DNA from: Desulfobacula sp.
Lineage (GTDB): Bacteria; Desulfobacterota; Desulfobacteria; Desulfobacterales; Desulfobacteraceae
Direction: 5' to 3'
DNA length: 64,000 nucleotides
Assembly (NCBI GenBank): GCA_023701135.1
Contig: JAMPXP010000004.1
Span: 124,001-188,000, forward strand
Shown: positions 55,625 through 64,000 of the stretch, piece by piece
Numbering within the stretch: the stretch's first letter is position 1
How the letters are laid out: every line of letters starts with the position of its first letter
Position numbers and translations under genes: made by a program
The notes under the pieces: generated by a model
Databases searched by the model: none
What the model saw: only the letters and a program-made list of their open reading frames with translations
Told to the model about the DNA's origin: nothing

Positions 55625-57727
55625 TTGAAAAAAGAGTCCTATCGATTGGGGTGTGATATCGGCGGCACGTTTACGGATTTTGTGCTGGTCAACAATACCA
55701 CCGGCGAATTTCACACCAATAAATGCCTGACCACGCCTTCGGACCCGTCGGACGCCATTGAACAGGGCATAAGGGAACTGGATGAAAAACTGCCGGGATT
55801 TCTGGACCAGGTGGAAGAAATCATCCACGGCACCACCCTGGTCATCAATGCCATCATTGAAAGAAAAGGGGCCCGGACGGCCCTCATCACCACCAAGGGA
55901 TTCCGGGATGTCCTGGAACTGGGCCGGGAAAAACGCTATGATGCCTATGATATTTTCAGCGAATACCCGGAACCCATTGTGCCCCGGCCGGACCGGGTGG
56001 AAATCGATGAGCGGATCATGGCCGACGGCAGGGTGCTCAAGGCGGTCGACGAAAAGGAAGCCATGGCTGTCCTGGAAAAATTAAAAAAAGACGGCATCCA
56101 GTCCATTGCCGTCTGCTTTATCAATTCCTATGAAAACCCGGCCAATGAACGCAGGATGAAAGAGATCATCGAACGGGAAGCCGCAGATCTGTTTTTGTCC
56201 ACCTCCATTGAGGTGCTGCCGGAAATAAAAGAATACGAACGGTCCTGCACCACGGCGGTGAATGCCTATGTCAAACCCATCACCTACTGGTATCTGAACA
56301 AGCTCATTAACCGTCTTGGCTCCATCGGGTTTGCGGGCAAACTCTTCATCATGCTCTCTTCCGGCGGCATCACCTCCGTTGAAACGGCCAAGGAATTTCC
56401 CGTCCGGATCATTGAATCCGGGCCCACGGCAGCGGTCATCGCCTCCCAGCACTACGGCAAAATGTTTAATATCAAGGACATGTTCTGCTTTGACATGGGC
56501 GGCACCACAGCCAAATCCTGTCTGATCCAGAACGGCCATGCCGGGCTGGTTTCCACCTTTGAGGTCGGACGGGTCCAGCGGTTCCAGAAAGGCTCGGGCC
56601 TTCCCATTCAGGTGCCGGTGGTGGACCTCATGGAAATCGGCGCCGGCGGCGGGTCCATTGCCAAGATCAGCAATATGGGACTTTTGCAGGTGGGTCCGGA
56701 AAGTTCGGGCGCTGATCCCGGTCCGGCCTGTTACGGTCAGGGCGGAGATAATCCCACGGTCACGGATTCGGACCTGGTCCTGGGCTATCTGGACCCGGAC
56801 TTTTTCCTGGGCGGCACCATGAAGCTGGACATTGAACGGTCCAAAAAGGCCATCGAGGAAAAGATCGCCAAGCCTCTCGGCACCACCATGGTGGAAGCCG
56901 CCTTCGGCATCCACGACCTCATCAACGAGACCATGGCCTCGGCCGCCAAAACCCATATTGCGGAAAAGGGCGGCAACCCCAATATCGTCACCGTCACGGC
57001 CTTCGGCGGCGCAGGCCCGGTTCATACCTACGGCCTGGCCAAAAAAATCGGGGCCCGCACCATTCTGATTCCGCCCCTGGCCGGGGTCGGCTCGGCCCTG
57101 GGCTTCTTTACCGCACCCGTGGCCTTTGACATGTCCCGGAGCCATCGCAAGGTCCTGGATGATGCGGATTTCAAAGAGATCGAAGCCCTGTTCGGCGAGC
57201 TTGAAACCGAAAGCGCCAAAATCCTGGAAGGGGCCCAGAAAGGGGATGCCATTATTTACAACCGGACCCTGCTCATGCGGTTTGTGGGCCAGGGGGCGGA
57301 AATTGATCTGAATATTGAAAACGTCGACTTTCAGACCTTTTCAAAACAGGACATCCGGACCCTGTTTGACACGGAGTACAAACGGCTTTACGGCAGAACC
57401 GCCGAGGAATCCCCGGTGGAATTTGTCACCTTCAAGGTCAGGGCCAGCCTGCCGAAAAAACCCTTTACCATATCCAAACTGGCCACGACGAACCGGGATA
57501 TCAATGCCTGTATCAAAGGACAGAGAAAGGCTTTTTCCATCGCCAAAAAAGATTATATCCCCTATACTGTGTATGACCGGTCCAAACTGTTCCCCGAGGC
57601 CGTCTTTACGGGCCCGGCCATTATTGAGGAACGGGAGTCCACCATTGTTCTGGGTGAAGATGCCCGGGTGCGGGTGGATGATTTCGGGTTTATCTGGGTT
57701 CAACTCATTCAGGGGGAGGAAAAATAA
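55625..57727 (+). CDS. hydantoinase A (HyuA)/oxoprolinase-family subunit
   Basis: GCDIGGTFTDFVLVNNTTGEFHTNKCLTTPSDP; VDEKEAMAVLEKLKKDGIQSIAVCFINSYENPANERR; FDMGGTTAKSCLI; ADPGPACYGQGGDNPTVTDSDLVLGYL. Confidence 0.94.
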   Translation: MKKESYRLGCDIGGTFTDFVLVNNTTGEFHTNKCLTTPSDPSDAIEQGIRELDEKLPGFLDQVEEIIHGTTLVINAIIERKGARTALITTKGFRDVLELGREKRYDAYDIFSEYPEPIVPRPDRVEIDERIMADGRVLKAVDEKEAMAVLEKLKKDGIQSIAVCFINSYENPANERRMKEIIEREAADLFLSTSIEVLPEIKEYERSCTTAVNAYVKPITYWYLNKLINRLGSIGFAGKLFIMLSSGGITSVETAKEFPVRIIESGPTAAVIASQHYGKMFNIKDMFCFDMGGTTAKSCLIQNGHAGLVSTFEVGRVQRFQKGSGLPIQVPVVDLMEIGAGGGSIAKISNMGLLQVGPESSGADPGPACYGQGGDNPTVTDSDLVLGYLDPDFFLGGTMKLDIERSKKAIEEKIAKPLGTTMVEAAFGIHDLINETMASAAKTHIAEKGGNPNIVTVTAFGGAGPVHTYGLAKKIGARTILIPPLAGVGSALGFFTAPVAFDMSRSHRKVLDDADFKEIEALFGELETESAKILEGAQKGDAIIYNRTLLMRFVGQGAEIDLNIENVDFQTFSKQDIRTLFDTEYKRLYGRTAEESPVEFVTFKVRASLPKKPFTISKLATTNRDINACIKGQRKAFSIAKKDYIPYTVYDRSKLFPEAVFTGPAIIEERESTIVLGEDARVRVDDFGFIWVQLIQGEEK

Positions 57728-59451
57728 TGACATCCATGAAACGCAAATTCGACCCCATCACCTTGGAAATTCTCTGGAAACGTCTGGTTTCCATTGTGGA
57801 CGAATCCGATGCCTCGGTCATCAGAACCGCTTTCTCCAGCTTGCTGAGGGACGCCCACGATTATACCTGTATGTTTACGGACAGCCGGGGCCAGGAACTG
57901 GTCCAGGGAACCCTGTGCACACCGGGCATGGCCGGAGCCATGGCCCTGGGCATGAAAAAGCTGGTCCAGTCCATCCCCAAGGAAAGCCTTAAAGACGGTG
58001 ACGTATTCATCATCAATGATCCCTGGGCCCTGGCCGGTCACCTGAACGATGTCTGCGTCTTTTCTCCCATCTTTTTCAAGGGAAAGGTCGTGGCCTTTAC
58101 AGCCTGCATCTTTCACCACACGGATATCGGCGGAAGACCGGCTTCCGACAACCGGGACGTCTATGCCGAAGGGCTTTTCATTCCCCTGACCAAACTCTAT
58201 GATGCCGGAAAACTCAATCCGGATATCGTCAGCATGATCCGGGCCAATGTCCGGACCCCCAAAGAATTCGACGGAGACATCCGGTCCCAGGTGGCGGCCA
58301 ATCATGTGTGCTCACAGAAAATCATCGAGATGATGGAGGATGAAGACCTGGACACCCTGGATGACCTGGCCGACGAAATCATTGACCGGACGGAAAAGAG
58401 TATGCGGGCCGCCATCCAAAAAATTCCCGACGGCGTCTATGCCCACACGGGCATTATCGAAGGGGCCGGGAACAAACCCGATATTCCCATCCAGTTGACG
58501 GTGAATGTCTCCGGGTCCACCATCCATGTGGATTTTACGGGCTCTTCCAAACAGGTGCCCTGGGGCGTGAATGTGGTCTATAATTTCACCTATGCCTATG
58601 TGTTCATGGCCATCAAATCCGCCTTTGACCCGGGTGTGCCCATCAATGAAGGAGCCTGCCGCCCCATCACCATGTCGGCGCCCGAGGGTTCCATCGTCAA
58701 CTGCACCTTCCCAGCCGCCGTGGCCGCCCGGATGGTAGTGGGCCATTTCATGACGGAAATGGTGTTCAATGCCCTGGCCAAGGCAGCTCCGGACAATATC
58801 ATTGCCGGGTCCGGCGGAACCCCGGCCCAGACCAATATCTTCCACGGGACCTTTGCCAACGGCAAAGCCTGGCACACCATGATCATCCGCGGCGGCGGCA
58901 TGGGCGCATCCTCCCGGTTCGACGGCCATCACTGCGCCATCTTTCCGGCCAACGGAGCCAATACCCCGGTGGAGATTCTGGAGAGCGATACCTCCATGAT
59001 GGTGGAATCCAGGGGTCTGGTTCAGGATTCAGGGGGACCGGGCAAACAGCGCGGCGGGCTGGGCAGACAGATGATCATCTGCTCTCCGGAGGAAGGGGAC
59101 GCTTCCCCCGGCACCATCTCCATCGCGGTCCAGGCCGGCCGGTATATTTATCCGCCCAAGGGCATGTTCGGCGGGAAAGATGCGTCCCTGGCCAAATTCC
59201 AGAAAAACGGAGAAAATGCAGACCCCAGCACCCTGACCTTCTGTGATCCCGGCGACCGGATTTCCTTTATCAGCGCCGGCGGCGGCGGCTACGGCGACCC
59301 CTTTGAACGGGACCCCAAGGCCGTGGAAAGGGACGTGAGATATGAATATGTCAGTATTGAAAAGGCAAGACAGGAGTATGGAGTTGCCATCGACCCTGAA
59401 ACCCTTACCGTCAACCTTGCGGAAACCCGCAAACTTCGTGAAAAAAGATAA
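57727..59451 (+). CDS. hydantoinase B (HyuB)-family subunit
   Basis: DPITLEILWKRLVSIVDESDASVIRTAFSSLLRDAHDYTCMFTD; HHTDIGGRPASDNRDVYAEGLFIP; GGGGYGDPFERDPKAVERDV. Confidence 0.94.
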   Translation: MTSMKRKFDPITLEILWKRLVSIVDESDASVIRTAFSSLLRDAHDYTCMFTDSRGQELVQGTLCTPGMAGAMALGMKKLVQSIPKESLKDGDVFIINDPWALAGHLNDVCVFSPIFFKGKVVAFTACIFHHTDIGGRPASDNRDVYAEGLFIPLTKLYDAGKLNPDIVSMIRANVRTPKEFDGDIRSQVAANHVCSQKIIEMMEDEDLDTLDDLADEIIDRTEKSMRAAIQKIPDGVYAHTGIIEGAGNKPDIPIQLTVNVSGSTIHVDFTGSSKQVPWGVNVVYNFTYAYVFMAIKSAFDPGVPINEGACRPITMSAPEGSIVNCTFPAAVAARMVVGHFMTEMVFNALAKAAPDNIIAGSGGTPAQTNIFHGTFANGKAWHTMIIRGGGMGASSRFDGHHCAIFPANGANTPVEILESDTSMMVESRGLVQDSGGPGKQRGGLGRQMIICSPEEGDASPGTISIAVQAGRYIYPPKGMFGGKDASLAKFQKNGENADPSTLTFCDPGDRISFISAGGGGYGDPFERDPKAVERDVRYEYVSIEKARQEYGVAIDPETLTVNLAETRKLREKR

Positions 59452-59461
59452 GGATGATACG

Positions 59462-60754
59462 ATGAAAAAAACCTTTATGCCGCCCTTCAAAACCGCTGAA
59501 GCGCTTTTTGACCACCAGCTCTCCGGCCTGAAATGGACCGTGGGCCATGCCTACAGCGGTTCCGCCTTTTACCGAAAACAGTTTGAAAAGGCCGGGGTCA
59601 TGCCGGGGGACGTCAAAACCCTGGACGACATCGCCCGCCTTCCCTTTACCACGGGCAATGATTTAAAAGAAGGCTATCCCTTCCCCCTTTTGTCCGTCCC
59701 GGAAAAAGACGTGGTCAGAATCCACGCCTCCTCCGGCACCACGGGCAAACGCAAGGTCCTGACCTATACCCAGAAGGATCTGGACACCTGGTTCGACATG
59801 TTTGCCCGGTGCTATGAAATGGCCGGCGTCACTCCGGAAGACCGGGTGCAGATCGCCGTGGGCTACGGGGTCTGGACCGCGGGCATGGGGTTCCAGATGG
59901 GATGTGAACGTCTCGGCGCCATGGCCGTTCCCGTGGGGCCCGGCAATATCGACATGCAATGCCAATTTCTCGAAGACCTAGGGTCCACGGTCTTCTGCTG
60001 CACCGCCTCCATGGCCCTGCTCATGGCCGAAGAGGTCCACAAAAGAGGAATCAGGGATAAAATCAAACTTAAAAAAATCATCCTGGGCTCCGAGCGCAGC
60101 AGCGCCTCCATGCGGGCCAAGATAAAGGACCTCCTGGGTCTGGAAGACATGTTTGACATCACGGGCATGACGGAACTCTACGGTCCGGGCACGGGCCTGG
60201 ACTGCCCCAGGCATGAAGGGATTCATTACTGGGCCGATAAATATATCCTGGAAATCCTGGACCCGGACACCCTTGAACCGGTGGCTGACGGGGATGTGGG
60301 GGAGATGGTGGTGACCACCCTGGAAAAAGAGGCCTCGCCCCTCATCCGGTACCGGACCCGGGACCTGACCCGGAAAATCGCCAAACCCTGCTCCTGCGGA
60401 AACATCCTTTTCATGCACGACAGGATCATGGGCCGGTCCGATGATATGATCGTGCTCCGGGGCGTCAACATCTATCCGGGACAGATCGACGAGGTTTTGT
60501 CCTCCATTCCCGAAGCCGGCAGCGAATACCAGGTCCACCTGGAAAGAAAGGAAGACGGCAAGGATTATATGGTCATCAAGGCCGAAGCAAGGCAGGGCAT
60601 TGATCCGTCGGCCACGGCCCAGATCAGAGATAAGATAAAGAAAACCGTACACTCAAAGATCCTGGTGAGCTGTGACGCCGAAGTCTGCGCCCACGGCGGC
60701 CTGCCCCGGTATGAAGGCAAGGCCAAGAGAATCTTTGACAACAGAGGGCTATGA
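59462..60754 (+). CDS. phenylacetate-CoA ligase family protein (indoleacetate-CoA ligase IaaB-like by context)
   Basis: RIHASSGTTGKRKVLTYTQKDLDTW; FDITGMTELYGPGTGLDCPRHEGIHYWADKYILEI; GRSDDMIVLRGVNIYPGQIDEVL. Confidence 0.93.
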   Translation: MKKTFMPPFKTAEALFDHQLSGLKWTVGHAYSGSAFYRKQFEKAGVMPGDVKTLDDIARLPFTTGNDLKEGYPFPLLSVPEKDVVRIHASSGTTGKRKVLTYTQKDLDTWFDMFARCYEMAGVTPEDRVQIAVGYGVWTAGMGFQMGCERLGAMAVPVGPGNIDMQCQFLEDLGSTVFCCTASMALLMAEEVHKRGIRDKIKLKKIILGSERSSASMRAKIKDLLGLEDMFDITGMTELYGPGTGLDCPRHEGIHYWADKYILEILDPDTLEPVADGDVGEMVVTTLEKEASPLIRYRTRDLTRKIAKPCSCGNILFMHDRIMGRSDDMIVLRGVNIYPGQIDEVLSSIPEAGSEYQVHLERKEDGKDYMVIKAEARQGIDPSATAQIRDKIKKTVHSKILVSCDAEVCAHGGLPRYEGKAKRIFDNRGL

Positions 60755-60764
60755 AAGGAAAGCT

Positions 60765-61646
60765 ATGAAAGAATTTACGTATTTAACCCCCACCACGGTT
60801 GAAGAGGCCGTCTCCCTTTATGGCCAACACAGCGAGACAGCCAAATACATGGCCGGGGGGACCGATGTCATTGTAAAGCTCAAAGAGGGATGGATGGAGC
60901 CGGATTATCTCATCTCCCTGAAAAAAATCGAGGAACTTTCGGAACTCAGAAAAAACGATGCCACCGGCGATTTGACCATCGGGGCCACGGTCACCCATGC
61001 GGTTCTTGAAAAATCCATCATGATTCAAAAAGAATATCCCATTATCCATGATGCCGTCTCCAATATCGGGTCCCTCCAGGTCCGGAACGTGGGCACCATC
61101 GGGGGAAACCTGATCAATGCCGTGCCTTCCGCCGACGGCGCCATCCCCATGATCGCCCTGGACGGGATCTCCCTGATCCAGGGGCCGGCCGGGGAACGCT
61201 CCGTGGCAGTCAAGGACCTTTTTATCGAACCCTATAAAACCGTTCTGAAACCCGGGGAAATCCTGAAAAAAATCACCATCCCGGCCCAGGCTCCCAGGAC
61301 CGGCAGCGCCTATATCAAATTCGGCCGGCGGGCGGCCATGGAACTGCCCCTCATCGGCATCGGGGTGCTGCTGAGCCTGGAAGAAGATCTTGAAACCTGC
61401 GCCAAGGCAAGGATTGTCCTGGGTGTGGCCGGACCCACGCCCATGAGGGCCTATGAAGCGGAAAAACTGCTGGCAGGCCAACGGATCACGGAAGATATCT
61501 TAAGGCAGGCCGGGGAAAAAGCGGCCGATGAATCCAAAGTCCGGGACAGCGTCCGGGGATCGGCCTGGCACCGGAAGGAAATGATCCGGGTCCAGGTCCG
61601 GCGCATGGGCCTTAAATGTATGGACATCATACGAAATAACCGTTAG
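60765..61646 (+). CDS. molybdenum hydroxylase (xanthine dehydrogenase family) FAD-binding subunit
   Basis: MKEFTYLTPTTVEEAVSLYGQHSETAKYMAGGTDVIVKLKEG; VRNVGTIGGNLINAVPSADGAIPMIAL. Start moved from 60672 to 60765. Confidence 0.94.
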   Translation: MKEFTYLTPTTVEEAVSLYGQHSETAKYMAGGTDVIVKLKEGWMEPDYLISLKKIEELSELRKNDATGDLTIGATVTHAVLEKSIMIQKEYPIIHDAVSNIGSLQVRNVGTIGGNLINAVPSADGAIPMIALDGISLIQGPAGERSVAVKDLFIEPYKTVLKPGEILKKITIPAQAPRTGSAYIKFGRRAAMELPLIGIGVLLSLEEDLETCAKARIVLGVAGPTPMRAYEAEKLLAGQRITEDILRQAGEKAADESKVRDSVRGSAWHRKEMIRVQVRRMGLKCMDIIRNNR

Positions 61647-61654
61647 GAGAAACC

Positions 61655-62140
61655 ATGACAACAACGATATCTTTTATATTAAACGGGGACCGGATCTCAT
61701 ACGAGATCAAGGACCACTGGACCCTGCTCCATCTGCTTCGGGAAGAAATGGGACTCATCGGCACAAAGGAAGGGTGTGGCAATGGGGAATGCGGGGCCTG
61801 TACCGTGATTGTGGACAAGCTGGCCGTCAATTCCTGTCTGTACCTGGCTGTTGATGCAGACGGCAAAACCGTAGACACCATTGAGGGCCTTGCCTCCACC
61901 GACGGGACCCTGCACCCTCTGCAGCAGTCTTTTGTGGACAACGGCGGCATCCAGTGCGGGTTCTGCTCACCGGGCATGATCATGAGTTCCAAGGCCCTTC
62001 TGGATTCAAACCCCAATGCCACAGAAGATGAGGTCAAGCATGCCCTGGCGGGAAACATCTGCCGCTGCACAGGCTATGTGCAGATCCTGGAATCTGTGGA
62101 AGCCGCTAAAAAACACATGTCAGGGGGAGGTCAATCATGA
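61655..62140 (+). CDS. molybdenum hydroxylase [2Fe-2S] subunit
   Basis: EGCGNGECGACTVIVDKLAVNSCL; GGIQCGFCSPGMIMSSKALL; ICRCTGYVQI. Confidence 0.97.
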   Translation: MTTTISFILNGDRISYEIKDHWTLLHLLREEMGLIGTKEGCGNGECGACTVIVDKLAVNSCLYLAVDADGKTVDTIEGLASTDGTLHPLQQSFVDNGGIQCGFCSPGMIMSSKALLDSNPNATEDEVKHALAGNICRCTGYVQILESVEAAKKHMSGGGQS

Positions 62141-64000
62141 ATTTAAAAGAACTCAATGTGGTGGGAAAACGGATTCCCAAGCTCGATGCGGCCAAAAAGG
62201 CCATGGGAAGAGCCGAATATATTCAGGACATCAAACTGCCGGGCATGGTTTACGGAAAAATCCTTTACAGCAGATATGCCCATGCCAATATCGTCAAAAT
62301 GGACACCTCCAGGGCCAGGGCCCTTCCCGGTGTTCTCTGCGTGCTGACCGGGGATGATGTGCCGAAAAAAATGCGAATGGGGTTTTACAAAGACAACCCG
62401 CCCCTCAAAAAAGGCAAGGTCTGTTCCTTCAGGGATGAAGTCGCGGCCGTGGCCGCCATCAGCCCCGAGATCGCCAAAACGGCCCTGGACATGATCGAAA
62501 TCCAGTACGAGGAGCTGCCCGGCATTTTTGACCCGGAAAAGGCCATGGAACCGGATTCACCCCTGGTTCACGACTATCACAAGACCAATGTGCTGAACCT
62601 TCCCTGGAAACTGCATTACGGGGATGTGGAAAAGGCTGAAAAAGAATCGGCCTTTGTGGTGGAAGAACGGTTCACCACCCAATGGGTTTCCCATTGCTGC
62701 CTGGGCACCAGCGGCGCAATCGCGCTCTTTGATTCCAGCAACAATCTGACCATTTACACCAATACCCAGATTCCCTCCCTGGCCCAGAAGGATTTTTTAG
62801 AATCCCTCAAGGCCATGGGTCTTGAAAATAAAAGGGCCAGGGTGATTAAACCCATCATCGGCGGCGGGTTCGGCTCCAAGCTCGATACCTATGCCTATGA
62901 ACACATTGCCATTCTCCTGGCCCATGCCTGCCGCCGGCCCGTGAAAATCCTCTTTGACCGGGTCGAGGAATTCAAGGCCATCTCCACCCGCCAGCCCACG
63001 GTCATTTATATCAAACAGGGCTGCGACAAAAACGGAAAACTCACCTTCCGGGACATGCGAATGGTCCTGGACAACGGGGCTTACACCTCCTGGGGCGCCA
63101 CCACGCCCTCGGTCATGATGATGCCCATCACCTCCCTTTACCGGGTGGAAAACGTCCGGTACGAGGCCAAATGCGTCTATACCAACAATACCTATTCCCA
63201 GGCCATGAGGGGTTACGGCAATCCCCAGGCCACCTTTGCCATTGAATCCACCATTGATATGCTGGCACAAAAGGCCGGGATCGATAGGGTAGAGATGCGG
63301 CGTATCAATAGGAACCAGCCCGGCGACCTTACGCCCCAGGGATTTAAAATCTCCAGTTGCGGGCTGTCCGAATGCATTGACGCCGTTGAAAAGGAAATGG
63401 ACATCAAGGGCCCCAGGGAAAAAGGCGTGGGCTTTGGCATCGCCTCCCTCATCCATGTGGGCGGCGGGGCCAGGATTTATAAATCCGACGGCTGCGGCGC
63501 CATCCTGAAAATGGATGACTATGGCAAGGTGGATATCTTCACCGGCGGCACCGACATGGGCCAGGGCCTTGACAATATTACGGCCCAGATCGTGGCCGAG
63601 GAACTGGGCCTCCTGGTGGAAGACATCAATGTGGTGCATTCCGACACCGATGTCTGCCCCTGGGATGTGGGCGCCCATGCCAGCCGGTCCACCTTTGTGG
63701 CCGGCAATGCAGCCCTGGGCGCGGCAAAGAAAGTCAAGGCCGTCATCCTTGAAGAAGCCGCCAAAACCTTTGGGGTTTCCCCGGACCAGATCGTCATGAA
63801 AGCCAGGAACATTTTTGTCCCCGGCGATGCCGAAAAAACCATGCCCATTGACAAGCTCCTGCGAAAAGTCCATTTCTCGCCCCAGGGTAAAATGCTCATG
63901 GCCGACTATTTTTATGACCCGGACAATGAAAACATGGGTAAGGACATGAAAGGCAATATGTCCGTCACCTATGCCTTCGGGGCCCACGGGGTCAAGGTCA
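62137..64000 (+). CDS. molybdenum hydroxylase catalytic (molybdopterin) subunit, 3' truncated by window
   Basis: Not in the ORF track because it is open at the right edge: MNLKELNVVGKRIPKLDAAKKAMGRAEYIQDIKLPGMVYGKILYSRYAHANI...IGGGFGSKLDTYAYEHIAILLAHACRRPVKI...MRGYGNPQATFAIESTID. Confidence 0.94.
   Translation, partial: MNLKELNVVGKRIPKLDAAKKAMGRAEYIQDIKLPGMVYGKILYSRYAHANIVKMDTSRARALPGVLCVLTGDDVPKKMRMGFYKDNPPLKKGKVCSFRDEVAAVAAISPEIAKTALDMIEIQYEELPGIFDPEKAMEPDSPLVHDYHKTNVLNLPWKLHYGDVEKAEKESAFVVEERFTTQWVSHCCLGTSGAIALFDSSNNLTIYTNTQIPSLAQKDFLESLKAMGLENKRARVIKPIIGGGFGSKLDTYAYEHIAILLAHACRRPVKILFDRVEEFKAISTRQPTVIYIKQGCDKNGKLTFRDMRMVLDNGAYTSWGATTPSVMMMPITSLYRVENVRYEAKCVYTNNTYSQAMRGYGNPQATFAIESTIDMLAQKAGIDRVEMRRINRNQPGDLTPQGFKISSCGLSECIDAVEKEMDIKGPREKGVGFGIASLIHVGGGARIYKSDGCGAILKMDDYGKVDIFTGGTDMGQGLDNITAQIVAEELGLLVEDINVVHSDTDVCPWDVGAHASRSTFVAGNAALGAAKKVKAVILEEAAKTFGVSPDQIVMKARNIFVPGDAEKTMPIDKLLRKVHFSPQGKMLMADYFYDPDNENMGKDMKGNMSVTYAFGAHGVKV

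Noticed and set aside
62797-63987. 396-aa minus-strand ORF antisense to the molybdopterin subunit
   Set aside because: Shadow ORF; the sense strand encodes a clear molybdenum hydroxylase catalytic subunit that the track misses because it runs off the window.

Overview
The window looks like a Desulfobacterota (delta-proteobacterial, probably sulfate-reducer-like) chromosome; this is inferred from gene content only. Left to right: (1) a minus-strand chemotaxis/signalling cluster at 1-20.6 kb: two hybrid histidine kinases, CheR, CheB, CheX-like, CheY, HDOD, CheD, CheA, three MCPs, CheW and an NtrC-type regulator. One MCP is fused to an exported beta-carbonic anhydrase. (2) An acyl-CoA carboxyltransferase plus acyl-CoA dehydrogenase operon at 21.0-23.8 kb. 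(3) hipBA, an MscS-type channel and a DUF4388/PilZ protein. (4) A complete type I-C CRISPR-Cas locus: I count 55 repeats and 54 spacers (28409-32001), then cas2-cas1-cas4-cas7-cas8c-cas5-cas3 read right to left, and a WYL regulator. (5) A PP2C phosphatase / PilZ-cNMP-Ser/Thr kinase / class III cyclase-AAA-TPR signalling cassette. (6) yefM-yoeB. (7) A 48-64 kb catabolic island: iorAB, CoA-transferase, GntR regulator, MeaB, two-subunit B12 mutase, hydantoinase A/B pair, CoA ligase and a three-subunit molybdenum hydroxylase. This gene set matches the anaerobic indoleacetate (auxin) degradation pathway known from denitrifiers. The strongest non-ORF signal is a shared promoter architecture, TTGACA followed by 7-bp-phased GTATAC half-sites. 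It occurs upstream of the carboxyltransferase/dehydrogenase operon (20.9 kb), of iorAB (48.0 kb) and of the CoA-transferase/GntR/mutase operon (50.6 kb), so it links loci about 27 kb apart into one predicted regulon. All family assignments come from reading the translations; no database search was run.
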